A stretch of 43,066 nt of DNA from Nitrospinota bacterium (GTDB lineage Bacteria > UBA8248), in the NCBI GenBank assembly GCA_026706735.1, contig JAPOYD010000017.1, positions 1 to 43,066 of the forward strand. The letters are read 5' to 3'. How positions within the stretch are numbered: position 1 is the stretch's first letter; each line of letters starts with the position of its first letter. The position numbers and the translations under genes are program-made. Positions 19,871 through 29,080 of the stretch are shown here, piece after piece. A model generated the notes under the pieces. That model made no database searches. It saw nothing but the letters and a program-made list of their open reading frames with translations, and had not been told where the DNA came from.

Positions 19871-20951
19871 GCGAATCCTCATCATTCGCTTGGGTGCAAT
19901 TGGTGATGTCGTCCATACGCTGCCTCTGGCGTCAGCCATCAAGGATGCGCGGCCTGATTCCCATATCACATGGGCGGTCGAGCCGGCCCCGCGAGAGATT
20001 CTGCTCGGGAATCCAGATATAGATGAAATCTTGACCATTGACACAAAGAGGTGGCGGAAGAACCTGTTCTCCGGCGGATTCTCCGCTCTCAGACGCGACC
20101 TGCTCACCGTCAGGAATACAGGCGCCGACGTAGCGCTGGATGCCCAGGGGCTGCTGAAAAGCGGTTTTCTGGCATGGGCGTCGGGAGCGCCCGTTCGCAT
20201 CGGATTTGAGCATCGTTTTTGCAAAGAAGGAATGAACGTTCTTTTCACGACGCATCAAGTGCTGCCCCCGCAAAACCCCCACCACGTGGTGGAGAAGAAT
20301 TTATCTCTTCTCGGTCCATTGGGTTTGCCGATTCCGTTGAAGGAGCAATACCGCTTTCCTCTTCATGAAACGCAGCAGGAGAGGGAGCAGGCGGAAAAGT
20401 ATTTTGAGAACGTGAACCAACGGAACGGGGGCCAGCTTCTGGTGGTCCATCCCGGGGGCGGGTGGGTGACAAAACGCTGGGACCCGACTCGTTTCGCGCA
20501 ACTCGCCGATGACTGGCATGTGAATGGCAAGGGGGACGTTCTGCTGATATGGGGCCCGGGAGAGGAAAAGATTGTGGAAGAGGTGATGGACGCCATGAAA
20601 ACGCAGCCCCATGTATCGCCTGCGACGAGCATTCGCGAAATGATGGCCTTGATTCGGCGTGGTTCTTTTTTTGTGGGAGGCGATTCGGGTCCCATGCATC
20701 TGGCTGCCGCTATGGGGGTTCGATGTCTGGCGATCATGGGGCCAACGGAACCTGTGAGAAACGGCCCATGGGGCGCAGAGCATTTGGTTTTACATCATCG
20801 ACTCGCTTGTAGCGGTTGTTATGCGAGAAAATGTCCTGATATCGAGTGTCTGGAACGCGTGAGAATCGCAGAGGCGGTAGACGGGCTGAACCGGCTATGC
20901 CTGGCCCATGAAAAACATGGCGAGATATGCGAAACTAACCAAGTTTATTGA
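19863..20951 (+). CDS. waaC: LPS heptosyltransferase I-like GT9 (WaaC)
   Basis: ILIIRLGAIGDVVHTLPLASAIKDARPDSHITWAVE; GGDSGPMHLAAAMGV; CSGCYARKCPDIECLERV. Confidence 0.85.
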   Translation: MGERILIIRLGAIGDVVHTLPLASAIKDARPDSHITWAVEPAPREILLGNPDIDEILTIDTKRWRKNLFSGGFSALRRDLLTVRNTGADVALDAQGLLKSGFLAWASGAPVRIGFEHRFCKEGMNVLFTTHQVLPPQNPHHVVEKNLSLLGPLGLPIPLKEQYRFPLHETQQEREQAEKYFENVNQRNGGQLLVVHPGGGWVTKRWDPTRFAQLADDWHVNGKGDVLLIWGPGEEKIVEEVMDAMKTQPHVSPATSIREMMALIRRGSFFVGGDSGPMHLAAAMGVRCLAIMGPTEPVRNGPWGAEHLVLHHRLACSGCYARKCPDIECLERVRIAEAVDGLNRLCLAHEKHGEICETNQVY

Positions 20952-21053
20952 AAGAAGCGGTCGATGTTTCAGTTTTCGTCGTGGTGTAACCAATGACTTC
21001 GAAGCGTGGATGTCGTTTCTGGAGTTCGTTTGAAAATTGGAGATAAGCGTAAG

Positions 21054-21251
21054 ATGAGCGTGGATAAAGAGTTGTTGGAGATTTTGGCATGTCCTGTAAC
21101 CAAGACCCCGCTTGAATTAAGCGGAGATGGAAATTTTTTAATCGCCCGGGAATCGGGTTTGGTTTACAAAATCGAAGATGGCATTCCCATCATGCTAGTG
21201 GACGAAGCCATCCCGCTCGACGAGTGGGAGAAAGCCCAAGGGAAAGGTTAG
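21054..21251 (+). CDS. Trm112/YcaR family small protein (UPF0434)
   Basis: MSVDKELLEILACPVTKTPLEL...LVYKIEDGIPIMLVDEAIPL, typical of the family; ORF extends upstream to 21006. Confidence 0.9.
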   Translation: MSVDKELLEILACPVTKTPLELSGDGNFLIARESGLVYKIEDGIPIMLVDEAIPLDEWEKAQGKG

Positions 21252-21255
21252 AAAG

Positions 21256-22080
21256 ATGTCTGGCTTGGCGGAAACATCTGCCGAAGCCGGCACAGAAAGG
21301 GAGCTTGTCTCTGGATCGACAAGGAAACCGATTAGCGTCACGATTGTTGCCCACAATGAAGCGAAACGCATCCGTGCATGCATCGACAGCGTTTCCTGGG
21401 CGGATGAAATTATTGTGATAGATGCAGGTAGTACGGATGGTACTCGGGAGATATGCCAAAAACGTGGAGCGTTGGTCCTTCAACATCCTTGGCAAGGCTA
21501 TGCGGCACAAAAAAATTTCGCTATCTCGAAAGCGAGTCATTCCTGGATATTGAGTCTGGATGCGGATGAACGCGTAAGTCCTGAGCTCGCAAAAGAAATT
21601 CTCTCCGTTTTGTCTAACGATACTCCTGTTTCGGGGTATCGGATACCCCGAAAAAACATATTCTTTGGCCGCTGGCTCCGCCACGGCGATCTTTGGCCGG
21701 ATTATCAGATACGATTGTTCCGGCGCGATGCGGGAGTGTTTAGAGAGAAAAGCGTCCACGAGTCCGTGGTGGTTCAAGGGCTTGTTGATGTATTTTCATC
21801 CCCCCTGGAACACTATAGCTATGATTCACTTTTCGATTTTTTCCAAAGACAGGTGAAATACGCCAAGTTGTCGGCGGAAGACCTGTTTTCCAGGGGAGCG
21901 AGGCCTGGAATAGGTGATTTTGTCATTCGTCCACTTTGGCGTTTTTTCAAGAGCTATATCCTGAAAATGGGCCTTCGGGATGGCGTGAACGGATTATGGG
22001 TATCAGCTGGCTCCGCCTATTATGTGTTCATGCGCGCCGCCTTTTTATGGGAGTTATGTCGGGAACGTGAACGCTCTTAG
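21256..22080 (+). CDS. Family 2 glycosyltransferase (LPS core type, WaaE/KdtX-like)
   Basis: ITVTIV-type GT2 start (ISVTIVAHNEAKRIRACIDSVSWADEIIVIDAGSTDGT); SWILSLDADERVSPEL; YRIPRKNIFFGRWLRHGDLWPDYQIRLFRRD. Confidence 0.9.
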   Translation: MSGLAETSAEAGTERELVSGSTRKPISVTIVAHNEAKRIRACIDSVSWADEIIVIDAGSTDGTREICQKRGALVLQHPWQGYAAQKNFAISKASHSWILSLDADERVSPELAKEILSVLSNDTPVSGYRIPRKNIFFGRWLRHGDLWPDYQIRLFRRDAGVFREKSVHESVVVQGLVDVFSSPLEHYSYDSLFDFFQRQVKYAKLSAEDLFSRGARPGIGDFVIRPLWRFFKSYILKMGLRDGVNGLWVSAGSAYYVFMRAAFLWELCRERERS

Positions 22081-22282
22081 TGTTGCAGATACAGAAGCCT
22101 CCCCGGTAATGGGCGGAAGAGGGAACAGAATTCTCCTGGAGTCCACTTCTCATGTCGAATGTGGGCGCAAGGTTCTACTGACCGGGCAGCCGAACGGCGA
22201 ATTAAAGACCAATCAAGCAGGTATGGCTTTTGAGCCGGCTTGGCCGACACCAGAGTCCTATCTTGAAGAGAATCTGGGATGA
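22067..22282 (+). CDS. Small hypothetical ORF, 71 aa, between GT2 and msbA
   Basis: GTG start overlaps the GT2 3' end; TGA stop overlaps the msbA start (ATGA). No recognised family; weak SD. Confidence 0.25.
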   Translation: MNALSVADTEASPVMGGRGNRILLESTSHVECGRKVLLTGQPNGELKTNQAGMAFEPAWPTPESYLEENLG

Positions 22283-24066
22283 GCCGCACCCGGGTTTATC
22301 TTAGGCTCCTGAAATATTTGCGGCCGTACCGTTTTCGGTTCGGCATCGCCGTCGCCTGCACAATCGTTGTGGGCGGTCTGAATGCGTATCCCGCGTACCT
22401 CGTTCAGCATGTCATCAATGATATTCTAATCTCGAAGCGAGCCGACATCGTCCTTTTGATTTGTCTGTCTCTCGTTGTCGTCTATACGGCAAAAGGCATA
22501 GCGGCTTATTTCCAGACATATTTCATGCATTGGGTTGGTCAACATGTGGTGATGGATATCCGGAATGAGCTTCATCGGCATCTTCTTAATTTGCCGCTTC
22601 GGTTTTTTGAGGTGAAGACAACCGGGGAACTGATGTCGAAAGTCATTTATGACATCTCTTTGATGCAACATGCGGCGACAGACGCCGTACGGGATTTGCT
22701 CCGGTATGGCTTCACCTTTATCGCTTTGCTTGGTGTGGCCATTTACCAGAGTCCAAAAATGGCGGTGGTATTCATCTTGATCGTTCCCTTGGTGGCATTT
22801 TTGGTTTTGACGATGGGAGAGAAGATTCGCCGAATCACACGGAGAAGCCAGGAGCGCATGGGCGACATGAGCAACTTGATGAAAGAAACCTATGTGGGCA
22901 TTCGCGTCGTCAAAGCGTTTGGAGCGGAAAATGAGGAAAGAAGCCGTTTTGTGCGGGCCACACGCTCCTTTTTTGACACTGTAATGCGGGCCATGCGGGT
23001 TCGCTCGCTCGCACCTCCAATGGTGGAGATCATCAGCGGTATTCTGGGTGCGGGGATTTTGTGGTTCGGGGCAAGGGCAGTCATCCAGGGGAGTATGGAT
23101 CCAGGCAAACTCACGAGTTTCGCGGTCGCTCTTGGCATGGCCTATGGCCCACTGAAATCCTTCACTCGTGTATTTCATAACCTGGTAGAAGGGATTGCGG
23201 GCGGCCAGGCGGTTTTTGAGATCATGGACGAGCATGTTCCAGAGAACAAGAATCCCGATGGCGAAAGGATGGAGCGGCTTTCCCGGCATGTTCGATTCGA
23301 GGGTGTGCACTTTTCCTATACAGATGAAGTTACGCTGGAGGATATCGATGTCGAGGTGCCGGCAGGTTGCATCCTGGCCATTGTAGGAATGAGTGGTGCG
23401 GGAAAAAGTACATTGCTGGATTTGATTCCGCGCTTTTATTTGCCCAGCCGGGGAAGTATTTCCTTCGATGGGAAAGAAGCGTCTGAATATTCACTGAGCA
23501 GCTTGCGCGCCCAGATCGCCGTAGTAACCCAGCAAGTCATTTTGTTTAATGATACGGCGGAAAACAATATCGCCTATGGCGTGAAGAATCCCGTCAGCCG
23601 AGAAGAAATAATCTCGGCGGCCAAAGCGGCCAATGCCCATGATTTTATTATGGAACTTGAAAATGGGTATGAGACCATGCTGGGTGAGGAGGGAGTACGT
23701 CTTTCCGGCGGTGAGCGCCAGCGCATCGCCATTGCACGCGCGATTTTGAAGGATCCTTCTATTTTGCTGCTCGATGAAGCAACGAGCGCGCTCGACACGG
23801 AAAGCGAGCAGTTGATTCAGGAGGCTCTGGAGCCTTTAATGAAGGGCCGCACCACGTTCGTGGTGGCTCACAGGCTCTCTACGGTCCGAAACGCTGATTT
23901 AATCGTCGTACTTAATGGGGGACGTATTGTGGAAAGGGGGACGCACGATGAGTTGATGAAGAGGGGAGGCTTGTACCATAGGCTCTACGAGATGCAGTTC
24001 GCGAATGAGGAAATGTCCCTTTCCAGTGAAATCAATAGTGCAACGAATGGTGGGAATATATCGTAA
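22279..24066 (+). CDS. msbA: Lipid A export ABC transporter MsbA
   Basis: ABC exporter fused TMD-NBD: GMSGAGKSTLLDLIPRFY, LSGGERQRIAIARAILKDPSILLLDEATSALDTESE. Confidence 0.9.
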   Translation: MSRTRVYLRLLKYLRPYRFRFGIAVACTIVVGGLNAYPAYLVQHVINDILISKRADIVLLICLSLVVVYTAKGIAAYFQTYFMHWVGQHVVMDIRNELHRHLLNLPLRFFEVKTTGELMSKVIYDISLMQHAATDAVRDLLRYGFTFIALLGVAIYQSPKMAVVFILIVPLVAFLVLTMGEKIRRITRRSQERMGDMSNLMKETYVGIRVVKAFGAENEERSRFVRATRSFFDTVMRAMRVRSLAPPMVEIISGILGAGILWFGARAVIQGSMDPGKLTSFAVALGMAYGPLKSFTRVFHNLVEGIAGGQAVFEIMDEHVPENKNPDGERMERLSRHVRFEGVHFSYTDEVTLEDIDVEVPAGCILAIVGMSGAGKSTLLDLIPRFYLPSRGSISFDGKEASEYSLSSLRAQIAVVTQQVILFNDTAENNIAYGVKNPVSREEIISAAKAANAHDFIMELENGYETMLGEEGVRLSGGERQRIAIARAILKDPSILLLDEATSALDTESEQLIQEALEPLMKGRTTFVVAHRLSTVRNADLIVVLNGGRIVERGTHDELMKRGGLYHRLYEMQFANEEMSLSSEINSATNGGNIS

Positions 24067-24286
24067 GTCGTTTGCACGATGGTTCATGTAATTGGGTGAA
24101 AAACTGTCCCACGTCCCAAACTGGCTTTTGGGCTGAAAAGTTCAATTTAGACGTCTGTTATACATCCTTATTCTGAATTTCTACCTACTCGCCTTGATTC
24201 CATATATTATCCCAAAGAAAGCGGGTATTGTTTTGCCCGGAAAAAGCGGCCAAATTCTTTTGGTGCTGAGGCGAGAGAGCAACTTG

Positions 24287-25507
24287 ATGAATGAGTTAAA
24301 AGGCTCTTTCATAGAATTGGGTGGGCGCCTCAGGAGACGCTCAACTGTCTCTCTGGTGGCGTTCGGCGGGCTTTTGGGTTTTGTCGTCAGTGCGCCTTTC
24401 TCGATATCAATCGCTCAAATTTGCGTGTTTACCGCCGTGGTGGCATGGCTGGCTTCCATGACCAAGGCGGCGCCCTTGCTGACCCAGAAATTTCCTTTGT
24501 GGGGTCCCTGGCTCCTTTTCGCACTGTTTACTCTTGCCAGCGCCTTTCACGCGCCAGATTCGCTCAACAGCCTGATCAAGTCGAGAGAATTGACGCAAAT
24601 CATGATTTTTTATTTGGCCATGAACGTCGTCCAGGATGACTGGGAAGCGCTTTGGTTGGTGAAAGCGCTCTTCGTGGCTGCGAGCGTGGCCGCTTTGTAC
24701 GCCTTGGGAGTTTCGCTGCAGGGAGTATTATCTCTGGCGAATCGCCCGTCGGGCTTTTTCAGCATATACATGACGTTCGGCGGTTTTCTGCTGGTAGTCG
24801 GTCTTTTGGCGTTCACATACCTCCTGGTGCCGACTCGGGAACGCAAGAGCAAGTGGGTCTATGCGTCGGCCCTCCTGATACTCACTGCGTTGATCACGAC
24901 TTTGAGTCGCAGCGCCTGGGTAGGCCTTGTCATCGGGGTGGCGGCTGTCGCAGTTGCGAGCAGGCGCAAGATAGTGAGTTTGTGTTTGGCGCTGGCGGTG
25001 GTGCTTGCGATTTTCATGGCGCCTCATTCTATCCGCCAGCGCGTGAAGAGCATGGTGAATCCCCGGGACAAGACGGCAGTGGAGCGGATCAACATGTGGA
25101 AGGGCGGCATCAAAATGTTCGTGGATAAAAAACTTCTGGGTTTTGGCCCCGGGCAAATCAAATACAATTATGCTCACTATGCGAACCCCGATGCGGCCTC
25201 GAAACCTCCGTCCCACCTCCACAACAACGTCGTTCATTTGGCTGCCGAGCGGGGAATTTTTGCTCTGGGCGCTTGGATTTGGGTCTGGATCGGATATTTC
25301 GTCCTGGTGATTCAGCGAATTCGGGATACGAAAGACGCGCCTTTCGGGACGCGGTTTCGAATGATAGGCGGTTTGGCCGTAGCGGCAGGTTTTTTAAGCG
25401 CCGGGATGTTCGAATACAACTTCGGTGATTCCGAGGTGGTGATGCTCATGTTTATGGCGATCGCTCTGCCATTCATAGGCAGGACGAACGAAGTTCATTC
25501 AGGATAA
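24287..25507 (+). CDS. O-antigen ligase family protein (WaaL-like)
   Basis: Multi-TM; LITTLSRSAWVGLVIGVA; LGFGPGQIKYNYAHYANPDAASKPPSHLHNNVVHLAAERGIFALGAWIW Wzy_C-type periplasmic loop. ORF open from 24194. Confidence 0.87.
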   Translation: MNELKGSFIELGGRLRRRSTVSLVAFGGLLGFVVSAPFSISIAQICVFTAVVAWLASMTKAAPLLTQKFPLWGPWLLFALFTLASAFHAPDSLNSLIKSRELTQIMIFYLAMNVVQDDWEALWLVKALFVAASVAALYALGVSLQGVLSLANRPSGFFSIYMTFGGFLLVVGLLAFTYLLVPTRERKSKWVYASALLILTALITTLSRSAWVGLVIGVAAVAVASRRKIVSLCLALAVVLAIFMAPHSIRQRVKSMVNPRDKTAVERINMWKGGIKMFVDKKLLGFGPGQIKYNYAHYANPDAASKPPSHLHNNVVHLAAERGIFALGAWIWVWIGYFVLVIQRIRDTKDAPFGTRFRMIGGLAVAAGFLSAGMFEYNFGDSEVVMLMFMAIALPFIGRTNEVHSG

Positions 25508-25525
25508 TTCGATTTGCGTTGCAGC

Positions 25526-26710
25526 TTACCAGAATTGTATCAAAGATTGAAAAAAGCCTAATTTTTTGACCGGTTCAGCGGCCACGAGGTCGGTCCCGCC
25601 GATTTTGTTGCCTCTCAATTCATAGGTGATGCGGCCCACCTTTTGACCGTTGCGGATGGGTGCGGATATCTCTGGAGGCAACTCTACGTTCATGGAAATA
25701 CGCTTTCCGTCGCCCCTCCTCACCAATGCCTCGACACTATTTTTCAGCCGGATGCGGACTGTCCGCTTCTGCCCGCTCAGGACCTTGATCTGGCGGCGTT
25801 CCGGTTTTTTGATTTGGGCCAAATCAACCCAGCGGTATTGGGTGAACCCCCATGCGAGCAAGCGCTTGGCCTCTTTGAATCGGCGCCTGGAATGACTCGA
25901 GCCCATCACGACGGCGATGAGTCTTAAGTTTTTGCGTTTGGCCGTGGCGACGATGCTGAACCCGGCTTTTCGGTGGTAGCCTGTTTTCAGACCATCCATT
26001 CCGCGAAACCGCCCCAAAAGAGTGTTCGTGTTGGTCAGGATGAAGCTCCCGTTCCGGAAAGGAGCATTCCTGGTGGCGCTCCACTTCATGATGAGCGGAT
26101 ATTTTATCAACTCACGGGCAAGAATGCCGGCATCTCGCGCGCTCATTCGATTGGTCGGCTTGTTTCTGCCTGGGGGAAGTCCGTTGACGTTAACGAAATG
26201 GGTGTTCGTCATGCCGAGTTCTTTTGCGCGCTGGTTCATCAGCTCGACGAAGGCTTCGGCGTCTCCGGCAATGTGTTCCGCCACGGCGTAAGAGGAATCG
26301 TTTGCCGAACTGATGATGATGGATTTCATCAAATCTCTCAGAGAGAATTTTTCTCCTTGCTTCAAATATACTTGCTGGCCTCCGATACGGGAGGCGCTTC
26401 TGCTGGTGGTGATAATTTCATCGAGATGGATGATGTTTCTATTAATTTGTTCCATGGCGATTAAAGCGGTCATCATTTTCACAATGGAGGCGGGTTTGGT
26501 AGGAAGCCGCTCGTTTTTTGCTTTCAGGGCTCTGCCTGTTTTCGCTTCGAGTAACAAGATCGAGCGATAGGGGATGACCGCTTTACGAGAGCGTTTTCGA
26601 CGCGCGGAAGCCGAATCGACGTCGAGCGTCAGAGAACATATGAACAAAAGCAGCGGGAATACGGTGATGGACAAGCGGAATCGCCGACGACGGTCCAGAG
26701 CGAGCAACAT
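25526..26710 (-). CDS. D-alanyl-D-alanine carboxypeptidase (PBP5/6 family, S11)
   Basis: SIVK (SxxK) in PTKPASIVKMMTALIAME, SAN in SIIISSANDSSYAVAEHIAGD, KTG in DGLKTGYHRKAGFSIVATAKR. Confidence 0.93.
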   Translation of the reverse strand: MLLALDRRRRFRLSITVFPLLLFICSLTLDVDSASARRKRSRKAVIPYRSILLLEAKTGRALKAKNERLPTKPASIVKMMTALIAMEQINRNIIHLDEIITTSRSASRIGGQQVYLKQGEKFSLRDLMKSIIISSANDSSYAVAEHIAGDAEAFVELMNQRAKELGMTNTHFVNVNGLPPGRNKPTNRMSARDAGILARELIKYPLIMKWSATRNAPFRNGSFILTNTNTLLGRFRGMDGLKTGYHRKAGFSIVATAKRKNLRLIAVVMGSSHSRRRFKEAKRLLAWGFTQYRWVDLAQIKKPERRQIKVLSGQKRTVRIRLKNSVEALVRRGDGKRISMNVELPPEISAPIRNGQKVGRITYELRGNKIGGTDLVAAEPVKKLGFFQSLIQFW

Positions 26711-27083
26711 GCGCTTTCCTTACATTCCAGGCGATGCGGGTGGGTTGGAAAAAGCTCCAAGGGTAATAGATGATCTCCTTGAATTTGAAACAATTAAAGA
26801 CGTTTTCCATGTGCTTGTCAAAGCGAGAAGATGATGGGGTGCCAGGGAAGTCCCATTATGTGAGTGTATCTCAGCTTTTAATGGCGGTTATTCAGCCCGT
26901 GCGGCATCCTTAAATTCCATTTCTTGCGTCTGTTAGGTTGCTCTGATAGGATTTGCGCTACCAAAGGGGTATGGAATCGAATCCTCGGTTCACAATGGAG
27001 ATACACGTCAAGCGTGCCCTGTATGAAAATGGGGTATGACATTCTTTTTTGCCGCATAGGCGGAAGGAGAAGGAGGTCTTCTC

Positions 27084-27977
27084 ATGTTTAAGGGTTCTTA
27101 TGTCGCGATGGTAACTCCGTTCCGCGACGGTAAGCTCGACGAAGAGGGCATTCGCTCTCTGGTGGAATTTCATGTTGAAAATGGAACGCATGGGATTGTG
27201 GCGTGTGGAACCACGGGAGAGTCCGCCACGCTGAGCCATGAAGAGCACGACCGGGTCGTAGAGTTGGTGATCGAGCAGGTAAACGGAAGAATCCCGGTCA
27301 TCGCCGGCTCCGGCTCGAACAGCACCGCGGAGGCCGTTCAGCGCACCCAGTACGCCAAGCGGGCCGGCGCGGATGGCGCGCTCCTGGTAGCTCCTTACTA
27401 CAACAAGCCTACCCAGGAAGGCCTTTATCAACATTTCCGGGCTATTGCGGAATCCGCTGACATCCCGATCGTTCTCTACAACGTGCCGGGCCGAACGGTG
27501 GTGCAGATAGCGCCCGACACGGTGGCGCGCCTCTCGGAGATTCCCAACATCGTGGGCATCAAGGAGGCGACCGGGAATCTGGCGAATTGCTGCGACATCA
27601 TATCCCGCGTGCCGGACGATTTCATTGTGCTTTCAGGCGATGACTTCGTCACGCTGCCGATGATGGCGATGGGTGGCGTGGGGACGATTTCGGTGACGGC
27701 GAACGTGGCTCCCGCGGACGTGGCTCAGATGTGTCAGGCCCATCTCGATGGGGACACCGCCACGGCGAAAGCGTTGCATTACAAGATGTGGGAACTCAAC
27801 CACATGATGTTCTGCGAGACGAACCCGATCCCGGCGAAAGCGACTTTGGCCATCATGGGGCGTATTGCGCTGGAATACCGGCTGCCGCTATGCGCTCCGT
27901 CTGACGCCAACATGAGCAAACTGGAGACGTTCGCCAGGGAATACGGACTGGTCGAAGAAGCAGTGGCGGCGTCGTAA
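27084..27977 (+). CDS. dapA: 4-hydroxy-tetrahydrodipicolinate synthase DapA
   Basis: GSYVAMVTPFRDGKLDEEGI; GTTGESATLSHEEH; VLYNVPGRT; GIKEATGN; strong SD (ggaggtcttctcATG). Confidence 0.95.
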   Translation: MFKGSYVAMVTPFRDGKLDEEGIRSLVEFHVENGTHGIVACGTTGESATLSHEEHDRVVELVIEQVNGRIPVIAGSGSNSTAEAVQRTQYAKRAGADGALLVAPYYNKPTQEGLYQHFRAIAESADIPIVLYNVPGRTVVQIAPDTVARLSEIPNIVGIKEATGNLANCCDIISRVPDDFIVLSGDDFVTLPMMAMGGVGTISVTANVAPADVAQMCQAHLDGDTATAKALHYKMWELNHMMFCETNPIPAKATLAIMGRIALEYRLPLCAPSDANMSKLETFAREYGLVEEAVAAS

Positions 27978-28007
27978 ACGTACGCTGAACGACAGAATCA
28001 CAAAGAA

Positions 28008-28039
28008 AAAGCGGGAGTTATCAAAGCTCCCGCTTTTTT
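28008..28039. terminator. Rho-independent terminator, probably bidirectional
   Basis: aaaGCGGGAG ttatcaaag CTCCCGCtttttt between convergent dapA and the amidohydrolase gene; A-tract on one side, T-tract on the other. Confidence 0.88.
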
Positions 28040-28052
28040 CGCCTTTAGATTC

Positions 28053-28931
28053 TTATTTTTCCAGACCCAGAACCTTGAGAGCGTTTCCGCCGAACCAGAG
28101 TCGTTTCACGTCGTCTTTCAGCGGAAACTTCTCGAACTCCGCCAGGCTTTCCCCCGGGTTGATCATCGGCCAATTCGATGCCCAGAGAATCTTGTTCTTG
28201 AGCAGCGAGTTCCCGTAGCGGAGCAGAGGCTCCCAGCCGGTGTCGGGCGTGGTGATGTATTTGGGCATCGTGCCGCTGACTTCGATATACAGATTGGGGT
28301 GCCGCCAGCTTACGGCGATCATCTCCAGTATCCACGGCCAGCCTCCGTGCACCGCCACGATGCGAAGCTCGGGAAAATCTCTCGCCACCTCGTCCAGATA
28401 GATCGGACGACCGAAATCGAGCAGATTTGAGCTGGAGAGATTCATCGATGTGTGGAGCAAAACGGGGATGCCCAGTTCCACGCATTTGGCGTAAATGGGA
28501 TAGAACTTCTTGTCGTTCGCATGGAGTCCGAGTTCCCATGGCCCCATATTCACGCCTCGGAGGCCGTATTCCTTCACGTCGCGCTCCAGATCGCGCAGCG
28601 CGTCCATGCCGCGAAAAGGGTCGCACCCGGCCGTTCCAATCAGGCGATCCGGGTAATCCTTGATGTATTCGTACAAGACATCGGCGGGAAATTTCGTGCC
28701 CGAGATCGTCGTCATGTCGGAAGTCTTGATCACCGCCTTGTCCACCCCTTGTTCGTCCAAAAAGGCGACGAACTCCTCCGGTTCCAAGTAGCGGTGTTCT
28801 TCCTCGTTGCCGAATACCCTGTCCCCATAATGTTTGGCGTAATCCACTAAGCGGCCGGTCGGTTTCAAATACCTGTCCAGACCCTCGGGAATGGGGCATG
28901 AGACTCTGAAATCGATGATCGGCGTCGGCAT
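28053..28931 (-). CDS. Amidohydrolase family protein (Amidohydro_2, TIM-barrel)
   Basis: Decarboxylase-type amidohydrolase features: IGTAGCDPFRGMDALRDLERDVKEYGLRGVNMGPW, LGIPVLLHTSMNLSS, RIVAVHGGWPWILEMIAVSWRHPNLYIEVSG, ILWASNWPMI. Confidence 0.87.
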   Translation of the reverse strand: MPTPIIDFRVSCPIPEGLDRYLKPTGRLVDYAKHYGDRVFGNEEEHRYLEPEEFVAFLDEQGVDKAVIKTSDMTTISGTKFPADVLYEYIKDYPDRLIGTAGCDPFRGMDALRDLERDVKEYGLRGVNMGPWELGLHANDKKFYPIYAKCVELGIPVLLHTSMNLSSSNLLDFGRPIYLDEVARDFPELRIVAVHGGWPWILEMIAVSWRHPNLYIEVSGTMPKYITTPDTGWEPLLRYGNSLLKNKILWASNWPMINPGESLAEFEKFPLKDDVKRLWFGGNALKVLGLEK

Positions 28932-29080
28932 CCGTAAGCTCCATGAAATTTGAATCTTATTTGAGCGCAGAGTACATCAGGACGCTCGTTTTCGGATAGT
29001 CGCGAATGGAAAGCTCACTCCCTCGCCACAGTTCGTTGAATCCTTTATTCTCATTCTCATTTTGGAATCAGAGGATTTGT

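Noticed and set aside
28045-28944. 299-aa minus-strand ORF overlapping the amidohydrolase in another frame
   Set aside because: Arg/Gly-rich shadow frame; the 28053-28931 frame has clear amidohydrolase motifs.
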